Shown here piece by piece: positions 16,603-26,000 of a stretch of 64,000 bases of DNA (the first letter of the stretch is position 1; each line of letters starts with the position of its first letter). Under the pieces are notes generated by a model. That model searched no databases. It had not been told where the DNA came from and saw only the letters and a program-made list of their open reading frames with translations. Both the position numbers and the translations under genes were made by a program. Origin of the DNA: Bog-159 sp050008575 (lineage in GTDB: Bacteria > Acidobacteriota > Terriglobia > Bryobacterales > Bryobacteraceae). The stretch spans positions 1-64,000 of the forward strand of contig JBEKMJ010000036.1 in the NCBI GenBank assembly GCA_050008575.1, in the 5' to 3' direction.

Positions 16603-16627
16603 ATGAAAACCGACCTTTACACGAAAG
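16603..16627 (+). pseudogene. Stump of a small gene (N-terminus MKTDLYTK only)
   Basis: The ATG at 16603 opens MKTDLYTKVV, an N-terminus I associate with small membrane-anchored proteins beginning MKTDLYTKxVLTVIA. Homology stops after about eight codons, where the IS66-derived sequence begins in another frame. Confidence 0.4.
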
Positions 16628-16834
16628 TTGTTCGCACTGGAATCGGACCAGGCGCACATGGGGCTGGCCCTATTTCCGATCGCCCAGTTATATCGGGTGG
16701 AGGAAGACGCACGTCCGCTGGGGGCGGATGACCGGCTACAGCTGCGCCAGTTACAATCGCGCCCCATTCCAGATAAATTGCGTAACTACCTGGAAGAGAC
16801 TCAGCAGTCGCAGTACTTGTGGGAATTCTCATGA
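16628..16834 (+). pseudogene. IS66-family transposase fragment
   Basis: About 65 codons read FPIAQLYRVEEDARPLGADD, then RLQLRQLQSRPIPDKLRNYL. This corresponds to the IS66 transposase (TnpC) segment of type LYxxExxAR...RxxLRQ...P. A complete IS66 transposase has about 500 residues, and neither the catalytic region nor terminal repeats are visible. It appears to be a deletion relic joined to the stump of another gene. Confidence 0.7.
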
Positions 16835-16962
16835 ACGTCTCGTTGTTCAGCGCTCCCAGCGCGCGTCTGCTAGCTCTGGAAAATAAGGTGGACACAAAAC
16901 TGGACATTGAATGCGTACATTTCGCAGCCGGGCCGAGAATAGCGGTTGAAGACAACAGCCGG

Positions 16963-17358
16963 ATGCCCTTGCGGATTCGAGCCGAGGAAAAAGCGCTGCT
17001 TTTGCGTGCCGTAGCGCTGAAGCACACCGATTTGACGGATTTCGTGATTCGGAACGCAGTCGAAGCCGCCAGGGCGGTAGTCGAGGAGGCGGATCGTCTG
17101 CAGCTCTCCGAAAGAGATAGTCTCCGCGTGCTTGACCTGCTGGAAAATCCGCCTGCGCAGAACGCAAAACTGCTGGCGGCCGCTCGGGCATTGCCAAAGC
17201 GGCGGCGTAGCCGTGACGGGCTGGCACGCAGAGCCGATCGACAAGAAGCACAGTCGGCAAGCGTTCGATTGTGGCGAGGAAGCGCTCAACGGCTTCTTGC
17301 GGCGTTACGCCCGCAAGAGCCGCGAACTGGGCGGTGCGAAGACATTTCTTGCGATTGA
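16963..17358 (+). CDS. TacA-type (DUF1778) antitoxin, extended C-terminus
   Basis: This is the ribbon-helix-helix antitoxin of the GNAT toxin next to it. MPLRIRAEEKALLLRAVALK gives the DNA-binding part, then LTDFVIRNAVEAARAV and the family signature LQLSERDSLRVLDLLENPP with a toxin-binding tail. Start ATG 16963 places the RHH strand at the N-terminus as in relatives; ATG 16831 in the same frame would add 44 unrelated residues. Family members end soon after LENPPxPNxxL, but here the frame continues about 48 codons past ALPKR and overlaps the toxin by 146 bases. A TAG lies in a neighbouring frame just after ALPK, so a one-base shift may have removed the normal stop. Confidence 0.75.
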   Translation: MPLRIRAEEKALLLRAVALKHTDLTDFVIRNAVEAARAVVEEADRLQLSERDSLRVLDLLENPPAQNAKLLAAARALPKRRRSRDGLARRADRQEAQSASVRLWRGSAQRLLAALRPQEPRTGRCEDISCD

Positions 17359-17731
17359 CGACACCGATAATAAAATCATTCTCGGCTGCTACAGTCTGAG
17401 CCCCGCTTCAGTTGGCTACGCACGTCCCCCGGATACCATACGGCGCGGCCTGGCACGACAGGATGTGCCGGGCTTCCGCTTGGCGCCCTTGGCCGTGGAT
17501 CGCCGGCTCCAAGGACAGGGCCTTGGCGGGCAACTTCTGCTCGCGGCCGGCAGGCGCTGCCTTGTGGCCTCAGGGGAGGTTGGCGGTGTGGTGCTGGTCA
17601 TCGACGCCAACAACGACCGCGTGGCACGCTGGTATGCCAGTTATGGCGCCGTGCCGCTGTTGGATGCGCCATTATCACTGCTGTTGCCGCTGGCGACCAT
17701 CGAGGCCGCACCCAAAAAGCCCCGGAGATAA
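17213..17731 (+). CDS. TacT-type GNAT toxin
   Basis: The product (172 residues, GTG start) is an acetyltransferase toxin of the TacT/AtaT group. These toxins acetylate aminoacyl-tRNA and block translation until neutralised by the DUF1778 antitoxin. Visible features are the opening HSRQAFDCGEEALNGFLRRY, the acetyl-CoA loop RRLQGQGLGGQLLLAA and the catalytic-tyrosine region ARWYASYGAVPL. The start overlaps the antitoxin frame, and its stop lies one base from the convergent APC permease stop. The core motifs are intact, so the toxin may still be active; whether the modified antitoxin still neutralises it is open. Confidence 0.88.
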   Translation: MTGWHAEPIDKKHSRQAFDCGEEALNGFLRRYARKSRELGGAKTFLAIDDTDNKIILGCYSLSPASVGYARPPDTIRRGLARQDVPGFRLAPLAVDRRLQGQGLGGQLLLAAGRRCLVASGEVGGVVLVIDANNDRVARWYASYGAVPLLDAPLSLLLPLATIEAAPKKPRR

Positions 17732-19180
17732 CTATGGCTGCGGATCGCCGTGGTGGCTCCACTCCGGCCCCTTGAATCTCTTCCGCACCACCGCCACATA
17801 CAACAAGCCCAAGCCAACCAACAGCCCCGCCAGCGTCTTCCCCGCCAACTCATTCGGCGGCATCGCCAGCACCACGCAAATAAACGCCGAAAACGCGACC
17901 GCCACCACGTTCAGCGGCCCGCCGAAACGGCCCAGGCTCCAGACGGCGTGGCTGGGCCAATCCGACCCCATCCGCCGCGCCCGCCACGCCAGCGCGATCG
18001 GAATCGTATAAGCCAGATACAGCGCTACAGTGCTGAGCGAAGTGACGACCGGCACCGCCTTGGTCCACAGCATTGCGGCCATGGACGCCCCCACGATCAG
18101 CCAGATGGCCGGCGCGGGCGTGCCGTGGCGTGGGCTAACCCAGCGCACCTGCTCCGCCAGCGGCGTGCCATGGTCGCGGGCCAGCGAATACAACGCACGG
18201 GACGCCGAAGTGATGCACGCCACGCCGCAGAACCACATCGCCATGGACGCCAGCGCTGCCATAGCGTTGCCCGCCTTCGCTCCCAGCCCCTGTTGCAGGA
18301 TCGCGATCACCGCCGGAATCTGGTTGCCTTGTGCGTCCTTTGCCGCCAGCACCGCGGGAATACTATGTATGGCCAGCGTCAGCGCCAATAACAGGAAATA
18401 ACCCGCCGCGCCCGAAACCGCGACTGACAGCACGATGCCCCAGGGCGCCCGCCGCCGCGGGTCGCGCGTCTCCTCCGCCATGTGCGCCGAGGCGTCGAAG
18501 CCGGTGTAAGTCCACTGCGCCTGCAGCAGCCCCAGAATGAATGCCCACCAATAAGGCGACCGCCCGTTGCCGTTCACCGCTTGAAACAAAAATGGCACGG
18601 GCTGTTTCGGCGCGAGAAAGAAGAGCGCCAGCACCACCGCGGCCACGCCGGCGATATGCACCGTCACGCTGAAGTCGTTTAAGATCGCCACCAGGCGAAT
18701 GCCGTAGTGGTTCAGAAGTCCCTGCGTCAACAGGATGAACGCGAACATGGCGAACAGGTTGAAAGCCGTGGATGGCACGTTCAGAAACGGCAGAATAAAC
18801 TGCGCGCAACTGTAGTTGATGCCCGCCTGCGCGGCGATCAGTCCCAGAATATTCAACCAGGCCACCAGCCAGCCCCAGCCCTTGCCGCCCAAGTCGGCCG
18901 CCCAATGATAGGTGGCCCCGGCGGTCGGATAGGCCGAACACAGCTCGGCCATGCTGGCGGCCACCGCCAATGTGAAGACCGTAGCCAGCGGCCATCCCAA
19001 CGTCATCTCCAGCGGGCCGCCCATTTCCAGGCCGTAGCCGAACAGGGTGACCGCTCCGGTCAAAATCGAAATGATGGAAAATGAAATGGCGAAGTTGGAG
19101 AACCCGCCCATGCCGCGGAACAGCTCCTGGGCGTATCCGAAGCGGCCCAGATCGGCGCGATCCTGTTCCGGGAAAGACAT
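17732..19180 (-). CDS. APC-superfamily amino acid permease
   Basis: The 482-residue protein has about twelve membrane segments. Hallmarks of the amino acid/choline transporter group are FGYAQELFRGMGGFSNFAIS near the N-terminus, the helix-1 break ISFSIISILTG, TYTGFDASAHMAEET in helix 6 and SRALYSLARDHGTP. It resembles GABA permease/BAT1-type transporters, so import of amino acids or amines by proton symport is likely. The substrate is not defined by sequence. It lies 12 bases downstream of the frataxin-like gene and is probably in its operon. A decayed relative is found at 7003-7160. Confidence 0.92.
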   Translation of the reverse strand: MSFPEQDRADLGRFGYAQELFRGMGGFSNFAISFSIISILTGAVTLFGYGLEMGGPLEMTLGWPLATVFTLAVAASMAELCSAYPTAGATYHWAADLGGKGWGWLVAWLNILGLIAAQAGINYSCAQFILPFLNVPSTAFNLFAMFAFILLTQGLLNHYGIRLVAILNDFSVTVHIAGVAAVVLALFFLAPKQPVPFLFQAVNGNGRSPYWWAFILGLLQAQWTYTGFDASAHMAEETRDPRRRAPWGIVLSVAVSGAAGYFLLLALTLAIHSIPAVLAAKDAQGNQIPAVIAILQQGLGAKAGNAMAALASMAMWFCGVACITSASRALYSLARDHGTPLAEQVRWVSPRHGTPAPAIWLIVGASMAAMLWTKAVPVVTSLSTVALYLAYTIPIALAWRARRMGSDWPSHAVWSLGRFGGPLNVVAVAFSAFICVVLAMPPNELAGKTLAGLLVGLGLLYVAVVRKRFKGPEWSHHGDPQP

Positions 19181-19192
19181 CGCGCGCGGCGG

Positions 19193-19522
19193 CTAGAGTT
19201 CCACGTCCTTCTTCAGGTGCTTGCTGATGGCCTGCTCCACCAATTCCTTCAAGGTCTGGCCGGTCTCGGTGTGGACGAAAGTGTTCTCCACGATATCCCA
19301 ATCCAGCTTGTAGCCGCGGGCCCCCAGCGTCGCCTTGATTTGCCCTGTGGCAGCTTCCGGCACGACCGTGAATTTGCCGGGCGGACGGTCGAAGGAGATG
19401 GTGATTGCGCCGCCATGCAGACTGGACTGGAAACCATAATCGTCACCCGCCAGGACCAGGTCGCCCTGCAGGGCTGTCAGTGTTTCGTGAGTGTGCTTCT
19501 TGAACTCGTGTTCTTCGATCAT
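19193..19522 (-). CDS. cyaY: Frataxin / CyaY-like protein
   Basis: The 109-residue protein aligns along its length with CyaY/frataxin: an acidic N-terminal helix (EEHEFKKHTHETLTALQGDL), the strand HGGAITISFD matching the GGVLTITF core, a middle sheet, and the C-terminal helix TLKELVEQAISKHL. Frataxins bind iron through acidic residues of helix 1 and modulate cysteine desulfurase during iron-sulfur cluster assembly. No isc or suf gene is nearby; instead the gene sits directly upstream of an APC permease. GGAG lies six bases before ATG 19522. Similarity was judged by eye, so the assignment is good but not certain. Confidence 0.75.
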   Translation of the reverse strand: MIEEHEFKKHTHETLTALQGDLVLAGDDYGFQSSLHGGAITISFDRPPGKFTVVPEAATGQIKATLGARGYKLDWDIVENTFVHTETGQTLKELVEQAISKHLKKDVEL

Positions 19523-19592
19523 GCGATTCTCCGCTGCGGCCCCGAGATTCGTTCGATTGCGTACTTACCACCGTAGCATTCCAATATCGCAA

Positions 19593-19640
19593 GTGGGGCA
19601 GACCTCCAGGTCTGCGCGGGTTCTCCGGAACCCGCTCTTC
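19593..19640. repeat. Palindromic element next to the decayed ADOP
   Basis: It starts GTGGGGC and carries GCAGACCT/AGGTCTGC and CGGGTTC/GAACCCG hairpins. Confidence 0.75.
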
Positions 19641-19705
19641 CGCTCGCTGTGTCCGCTGGCGAACGGCGCCGCCTGAATTCGGACAACCGGCCATCCCATG
19701 CCGCC

Positions 19706-20188
19706 GCATTTTTGACAGATTGCGGTGGACCGCCAAGTGGATCATCCGCCTCACGCGCTTCACCATCCGTCAGCTCCGCAAGAGCCCCGGCTTCGCACTC
19801 ACAATTATTCCGACCCTGGCCTAGGCATCGGCGCGACCACCGCCATCTTCAGCCTGTTGAACGCGGTGCTGCTGCGGCCCCTGCCGTTTCCCGATGAGGA
19901 GCGCCTGGTGTGGATGCGGCAAGCCGACATCGAGCCTGGCGTGCCCGCAGCCACCTCACATCCAGTATGGCCTCCTACCATAACGGCCGGGTCACATTCA
20001 CCAGCCGCGGAGAGCCGCAAACGCTCGACGCACCCGTTGTCTCGGCGGAGTTCTTCCGCGTACTCGGAGTGCGCCCTCTCCTGGGCCGCGATTTCCAGGC
20101 AGCCGGCGAGCGTCCCGGCGCCCGCGTCGCCGTTCTGAGCTACGCGTTATGGCAGTCCGCGTTCGGCGCAGTGCTGCGCGATAGTTAA
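19706..20188 (+). pseudogene. Decayed and truncated ADOP permease
   Basis: The reading RFTIRQLRKSPGFALTI ends at a TAG (19822-19824). The homologous continuation GIGATTAIFSLLNAVLLRPL is in a second frame, and TSRGEPQTLDAPVVSAEFF in a third, reaching VLSYALWQSAFG and a stop at 20188. These match the first periplasmic core of the intact ADOP at 12650-15328. The remaining three quarters of the gene are missing, and the remnant ends exactly where a palindromic element begins. The rest of 19523-20315 consists of palindromic elements. Confidence 0.88.
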
Positions 20189-20285
20189 GTGGGGCAGGAC
20201 TCCAGTCCTGCGGCGGGTCTCCAGACCCGCCCCTCGGCAGGCCCGGCGTGGACGCCGCCCGCAGGACTGGAGTCCTGGCCCACTA
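20189..20285. repeat. Palindromic element truncating the ADOP pseudogene
   Basis: GTGGGGC start, hairpins GCAGGACT/AGTCCTGC and GCGGGTCT/AGACCCGC, a second GCAGGACT/AGTCCTGC, and a TGGCCCAC-type end. It abuts the last codon of the ADOP remnant. Confidence 0.85.
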
Positions 20286-20315
20286 ACCCTGTTACTATGA
20301 CGGGCAGAGGTTCCT

Positions 20316-21536
20316 ATGTTGCGCCTTACTATATACGGCGCGGCCTTCACCTGTCTCTGCGCCGCCGCACAGGGGCAAGAATTCAGCGTCACCAAGCTCG
20401 TCCGCGATGTGGCGCAAAAGGCCGAAAGCGCCACGCAATACGAGTTCGAAGGCGATCTTATGCTAGGCCGGCAGCGCGGTTCCACTCCGGGTGTAGTGGT
20501 CGCGCAAGCCAAAGTGCACCTGGCCGCCGGCCCCGGCGGTAAGTCGCTGCTACGCGTCGATGCGCCCGATAAAGGCGAATATCTGTCGATCTCCGACGGC
20601 CAGAAGAGTTGGGCCTATGTGCCCAAGCTCAAACAGTATACCGAGGAGGAATCTAGCGTGCGTGCGGACGGTGACGATGCGGACGACGATTCCGCCGCCA
20701 GATCCGCCGCCGCTGCCGACGTCGAAAGCGACCCGGCGGAAATATACGCGCGCCAGGTGCTTCCCATCCTGGCGCGCCTCTATAAGACCGCCGCATCGGT
20801 CTCGCGCGCCGGCCAAGCCGAGGTGAAGTTCGAAAAGAAGAAACAGAAATGGCCCGTGGTGCAGGTGGTGACCAAGAGAGACGCGCAGCAAGGCAGCAGT
20901 ATGACCTCGCTGACCGTCGATCCGGAGACCATGAACATCGGCCGCCTGGTGTGGACCAATCTGACTTACCCGAATGGCCAGAAGTCAGTAGTGCAATTGA
21001 CGGTTGACTTCCACAGCTTTCAAATCGGCGCGGCCGTGCCCGATTCCACTTTTGCTTTCGAGCCTCCCAAGAACGCCAAGCTGGTGGAAGTGCTTCCGAT
21101 CCCCGGCCAAACGGGATCGGCCCTGCTTAACCATCCCGCGCCCGATTTCGAGTTGAAGACGCTGGATGGCGACCGCATCCGCCTGCAAGACCTGCGCGGA
21201 AAACCCGTGCTGCTGACCTTTTTCGCGAGTTGGTGCGGCCCCTGCCGCCGCGAGTTGCCGAGTGTGGTGAAGCTGCACGAAGAGTTTAAGGACAAAGGTC
21301 TGCAGGTGTTCGGGGTCAACGACGAGGGCAAGGGAACCGCGCGCCACTTCGCGGAAAAGGCCGGCCTGACATTCGCCGTTCTGGACGATTCCAGCGCCAA
21401 GGCGCATCGCCTGTACCGCGTGCGAGCCATTCCCGCCGCGTTCCTGATCGACAGGGATGGCAAGGTCGTGCGCTACCTGCGCGGCGGGCGGGATTACGAT
21501 TCTCTCCGTTCAGCGCTCAAAGTAGTCGGCATGTAG
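20316..21536 (+). CDS. Periplasmic LolA-like (DUF2092) domain fused to TlpA thioredoxin
   Basis: The 406-residue protein has a signal peptide (residues 1-20). Residues about 25-260 form a LolA/LppX-like lipid-binding fold of the outer-membrane lipoprotein-sorting type (FEGDLMLGRQ, LLRVDAPDKGEYLSISDGQK, DFHSFQIGAAVPDSTFAFE), with an acidic low-complexity insertion (DGDDADDDSAARSAAAADVE). Residues about 270-406 form a TlpA/ResA thioredoxin domain with active site SWCGPCRRE and the cis-proline loop RAIPAAFLID. Such fusions act in the periplasm, probably reducing disulfides of partner proteins. The lipid-carrier part suggests tethering to lipoprotein or envelope stress (inference). ATG 20316 follows a CAGAGG. 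Confidence 0.88.
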   Translation: MLRLTIYGAAFTCLCAAAQGQEFSVTKLVRDVAQKAESATQYEFEGDLMLGRQRGSTPGVVVAQAKVHLAAGPGGKSLLRVDAPDKGEYLSISDGQKSWAYVPKLKQYTEEESSVRADGDDADDDSAARSAAAADVESDPAEIYARQVLPILARLYKTAASVSRAGQAEVKFEKKKQKWPVVQVVTKRDAQQGSSMTSLTVDPETMNIGRLVWTNLTYPNGQKSVVQLTVDFHSFQIGAAVPDSTFAFEPPKNAKLVEVLPIPGQTGSALLNHPAPDFELKTLDGDRIRLQDLRGKPVLLTFFASWCGPCRRELPSVVKLHEEFKDKGLQVFGVNDEGKGTARHFAEKAGLTFAVLDDSSAKAHRLYRVRAIPAAFLIDRDGKVVRYLRGGRDYDSLRSALKVVGM

Positions 21537-21541
21537 TGCCT

Positions 21542-21596
21542 GGAGGGCGGGCAATTCTGCCCGCAGCCGGCTTTCAGCCGGCTCGCTTCACCCCAC
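21542..21596. repeat. Palindromic element, GGAGGGCGGGC class
   Basis: Hairpins GCGGGCA/TGCCCGC and AGCCGGCT repeats, ending CACCCCAC. The same class occurs at 27330-27408 and 40782-40866. Confidence 0.75.
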
Positions 21597-21597
21597 C

Positions 21598-22935
21598 CTA
21601 CCGATTCCTTCTAAAAATCCGGAATCCCCAAGCATCCAGCGCCAGCGACGGCAGCGCCGATGCCCGTGGCGTCTCCACGCCCGGTGTGACATCGGTGAAG
21701 CCGGACGTGAAACCTGCCGCCCCGCCATCCACCAGCCCCAGAAACGGCTGATTCGAAAAGTTGATCGCCATCAGAAATTCCTCGCCACCGCCCCTCCGCA
21801 GATACGTCACAATGCGCGCGTCGTCGGAATTGCGCAGCCACTCCGTCTCGCCCTGCTGCAGCGCCGGATGCGCGCGGCGCAGCGCGATCATGCCGGTATA
21901 GAAGCGTGGAAACTCCGGACGGCGTTCGACAATCTTCCAGAACACCGGCAGTTTCTCGAACAGCGCCGGCGCGCCGGATTCGCTAGTGTCGCCCGCTTCC
22001 ATGCCCTCGTAGAGCAGCGGCACCCCATCCAGCGTGAACATGAACGCCGAAGCCGCCAACGCGCCGCCCTTGCCAAACCGCACGATGGCGCGTTCTTCGT
22101 CGTGATCGTCGGAGATGCGCATGTGCAGCGCGCCTTTGGGATATTGCGCGCGCTCCTCTTCCCACGCCGCACGCAGCTCGCGGGCCGGCGCGCCCTTGCT
22201 GAAGATCCCGGCCAGCGTGCTGTGCAGCGGCCAGGCGTAATCCAGGTCGAAAGCTTTGGCCATCAGCAATGGATCGTGCCATTCCGCCAGCATCAGAACG
22301 CCGGGCTTCAGCTTGTCCAATTCGGCGCGTGCGCTCTCCCAGAAGCTCACCGGCACCATGCCCGCGGCATCGCAGCGGAACCCGTCCAGATCGAAATCGC
22401 GAATCCAGTAGCGCAGCATGTCGATCATGTAGGCGCGCAGCTTCGGATTGGAGTAATCGAGCGCCGCCACGTCCTCCCAATCGGGCACCGGCGGAATAAT
22501 CTGTCCCGCGGCATTGTGTTTGTAGAATTCGGGCGTCTGCATCATCACGCTGTCCCAGGCGGTGTGGTTGGCCACGATATCGACGATCACCCGCATGTGG
22601 CGCCGATGTGCCTCGGACACCAGCCGCTTCAAGTCGTCCTTGGCGCCATAGTCGGGGTCGATGGCGTAGTAGTCGCGCACCGAATACGGGCTGCCGAAGG
22701 TGCCTTTGCGCTTCACATGGCCAATAGGATGGATAGGCATAAGCCATACCACGTCCACCCCAAGCTGTTGCAGGCGGTCCAGGCCCGCGGTCACTCCGTT
22801 CAAGTCTCCCGCCGCCGAAAAGTCGCGCGGAAAGACCTCGTAGATTACAGCGCCAGGTAGCCATGCGGGAGGAGCCGGCGCTGCGATGGCAGCGAGACAA
22901 AGGGCGATCGGCAGTGCCCAGAACGATTTCGTCAT
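21598..22935 (-). CDS. Secreted alpha-amylase family (GH13) glycosidase
   Basis: The 445-residue protein has a signal peptide (to about residue 20). The GH13 barrel is complete: region I DIVANHTA, nucleophile D189 in GFRCDAAG, acid/base E218 in LAEWHD, and the transition-state stabiliser in SDDHDEE (D276-D279). A short C-terminal beta domain follows (LMAINFSNQPF). It hydrolyses alpha-glucan or maltooligosaccharides outside the cytoplasm. The intergenic region of 81 bases is shared with the divergent sensor kinase gene, so common control is possible. The 3' end meets the TlpA gene across a palindromic element. Confidence 0.92.
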   Translation of the reverse strand: MTKSFWALPIALCLAAIAAPAPPAWLPGAVIYEVFPRDFSAAGDLNGVTAGLDRLQQLGVDVVWLMPIHPIGHVKRKGTFGSPYSVRDYYAIDPDYGAKDDLKRLVSEAHRRHMRVIVDIVANHTAWDSVMMQTPEFYKHNAAGQIIPPVPDWEDVAALDYSNPKLRAYMIDMLRYWIRDFDLDGFRCDAAGMVPVSFWESARAELDKLKPGVLMLAEWHDPLLMAKAFDLDYAWPLHSTLAGIFSKGAPARELRAAWEEERAQYPKGALHMRISDDHDEERAIVRFGKGGALAASAFMFTLDGVPLLYEGMEAGDTSESGAPALFEKLPVFWKIVERRPEFPRFYTGMIALRRAHPALQQGETEWLRNSDDARIVTYLRRGGGEEFLMAINFSNQPFLGLVDGGAAGFTSGFTDVTPGVETPRASALPSLALDAWGFRIFRRNR

Positions 22936-23003
22936 CGAGACTATCGTAGCGCCGCGTACCCACGCTGGGCCACGCTCGGTAACATGTCGCGGCTCAGTAC
23001 GCT

Positions 23004-23009
23004 TAGACT
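23004..23009 (+). promoter_or_regulatory. -10-like TAGACT, seven bases before ATG 23017
   Basis: TAGACT plus seven bases, then the kinase ATG, without a Shine-Dalgarno sequence. Confidence 0.35.
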
Positions 23010-23016
23010 ATAGTGG

Positions 23017-26000
23017 ATGCGCGCGATTCTCCTGGCGGCCATGGCCGTGCCGCTGTGCCTCGAAAGCGAAGTGCTGCCGATCCGTTCTTACACAACGGCG
23101 GACGGGCTGGCATCCGACCACATCAACTGCGTTGTCCCCGACTCCCGCGGGTTTGTCTGGTTCTGCACACCTGAAGGACTGTCCCGGTTCGATGGTTACC
23201 GCATAGTCAATTTTGACACCGCCGATGGGCTCCCGGACCGGTCTGTAGATGCCTTTCTGGAGACGCGCGCCGGCACCTACTTCGTTGGCACGGATCGCGG
23301 TCTTACGGAATTTCGTTCGAGCGCGGCCGGCGGCAGATTCATCGCTTACCGGAACCCGGCCAACGGCTTTGACAAGCCGATCTACCCGCTACGGCAGTCT
23401 ACATCCGGCGGGATCTGGTGCGGAACCCGCGGAGGACTTTTCGAAGTATTGAGTGGCGGCAGGTTTCGTCGTCAACCATTGCCTGGGCCGGAGCGTACCC
23501 ACGTCACGGACGTACTTGAGGTGGGCGGCAGTTTGTGGGTGGCCACGATTGACGGGATCGCAGTCTTCGGCAAGGAAGGCGCGGCGCAACGCATCACGAA
23601 GGAGACCGGCTTGCCGAATAATTGGGTGAATGCGCTGCTGATGGACAGGGTAGGCAGACTGTGGGCGGGAACGCGGGATGGGCTGGTGCTACTGCGCGAT
23701 GGAGGCGCGGGCGGCAGGTGTGGCGTCCAGCGGGTCTACACAAAGAAAGACGGGCTGCCAGCGAACGATGTGATGGCGCTGGCCGAGGGGCCGGATGGCG
23801 CCGTCTGGATGGGGACCGCGGTTGGAATCAGCCGGCTGATTCCAGGCACCGGGGATGCAGTGTTCCAGAATCTGACCCGCAGCCAGGGACTCACCGATCG
23901 CCAGATCGTCGCGCTGGCCGCGGACCCGGCAGGGAACATGTGGGCCGGAACGGAGGGCGGCGGGGTAATGAAGATTGGGTCCGCCGGATTTATCACATTT
24001 CGCGAACAAGATGGGCTCGCGACCGATCGCGTGTTTTCGGTTTTTGGGGATCGCACGGGCACGGTTCTGGCGGTCACCCAGTCGGCAACTCAGTCGGGGC
24101 GGGCAGTCGCTATTTTCGACGGAGTCAATAAGTTCCGCACCGTCGGTCCCACGGTAGTTGGCGATAACCCAGGCTGGGGACAGAACCAAATCCTCCTGCA
24201 GAGCCGCACGGGCGAGTGGTGGGCGGCCACCCACGGAGGGCTTTGCCGGTTCGCGCCGACGAGCGCGGCGGGCCTGGAAGGGAGGCAGCCGAAGGCCTGT
24301 TACGCGCCGGATCTTAACGTGTTTCGCGTTTTCGAGGATTCGAACGGCCGTATCTGGGCCTCGGGGCAAATCGGATCGGCGAACCGCCTACTGCGATGGG
24401 ATCCGGCCCGGAAGACAATCTCCCGGTTGGAAGACGGTCCGAAGGGGCATCAGTTGGTCAGCGCTTTTGCCGAGGACCACGATGGCAACATCTGGATGGG
24501 TTTATGGGGCACCGACGGCGGCGAACTATTCCGTTACGATGGTCGGCATTTCACCGCGTTTAAGTTTCCGGATGGAGGGCCGGCTACGATCTTCGCGCTG
24601 CTCGTCGACCACCTTGGCCGTTTGTGGATCGCTTCCGACGGCGCCGGGCTCGGATTGCTGGAGAACCCCGGCCGGGCGCCGTTCCATCCGCGGAAGTATG
24701 ACACCGTGAGCGGACTGGCAAGCAACCAGGTCATGGCAATCGTGGAGGACAATACCGGGCGCATCTACGCCGGCACCGGGAAGGGCGTGGATCGTTTGGA
24801 TCCCATCACGGGCCGCATCAAGCATTTCTCCGCTGCCGACGGGTTGCCGCATGGAGAAATAACGTCGGCGTTCCGCGACGGTTCCGGCTACCTCTGGTTC
24901 GCCACGACGCAAGGCTTGTCGAGGCTTACGCCTGCTGCGGAGCGGCCCCCTACGATCCCATCCGTGCTGATTACAGACCTGGAAACCGGGGGCCGGCGCT
25001 ATCCGGTGTCGCAAGCTGGAGAAGCGCTCCTTCGGCCGCCGAAATTAGATCCGTCGCGGAATCAGCTGCAGGCCACGTTCGCAGGCTTTAACAACGAGCC
25101 GGGCGATAGCCTCTCGTACCGGTACACGCTGGAAGGAACGGATAAGACCTGGCATGCCACACGCGAGCACACGGTCAACTACGCGGCGCTGGAACCCGGC
25201 GGGTACCGGTTCCTGGTGAAGGCGGTGAATTCCGAAGATCAGGCGAGCGCGTCTCCCGCGGAAATCGACTTCGTGGTTCTGCCGCCGTTCTGGAGGCGCT
25301 GGTGGTTTGAAGGTCTGGCGCTGGCGGCCTTGGCGGGCTTGGTCTGGGCGGCGCACCGCTATCGCGTGGGGCAAGCCGTCAAGCTGGAGCGCATGCGGAC
25401 GGCGATTGCGACCGATTTGCACGACGATATCGGCGCGAGCCTCTCGCAGATTGCGGTCTTGAGCGAAGTGGCCCGCGTACACGAGAATCTGGGACAACTG
25501 CAAGCCAACGACCGGTTGGACCGCGTGGCTACACTGGCCCGCGAGTTGGCCGATTCGATGAGCGATGTGGTCTGGTCGATCCGCGCAGAACCGGAAGGCG
25601 TGGACTCCCTGATCCGGCGCATGCGCGAGTTCGCCATCGATCTGCTGGAGTCGCAGGCCATCGCCTTCGAGTTGCGCGCGCCGGAGAAGAGCCCGCATTT
25701 GCAATTGAGCCTGCAAGCCCGGCGGCAACTCCTGCTCATCTTCAAAGAATGCGTTCACAATGCCGCCCGTCACTCGCGCGCCACCGCGGTGGTGGCCGAT
25801 TTCGAAGTGGCTGGCCAGGAAATCCTGCTCCGCGTGCGGGACAACGGCCGCGGGATCGACGACGCCGGCGGCGCGCAAGGAAGGAATGGCGGCAACGGCA
25901 TCCAGAGCATGCAGCGGCGCGCCGAGAGCCTGGGTGGCCGTATGCAGTGGTCCGCCAGCCCGGGCGGCGGATGCACGGTAGAGGCGCATCTGCCGGTCCG

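Noticed and set aside
16544..16834. Complete IS66 insertion sequence
   Set aside because: Only about 65 codons of transposase are present; no TnpA/TnpB, no matching terminal inverted repeats and no target duplication.
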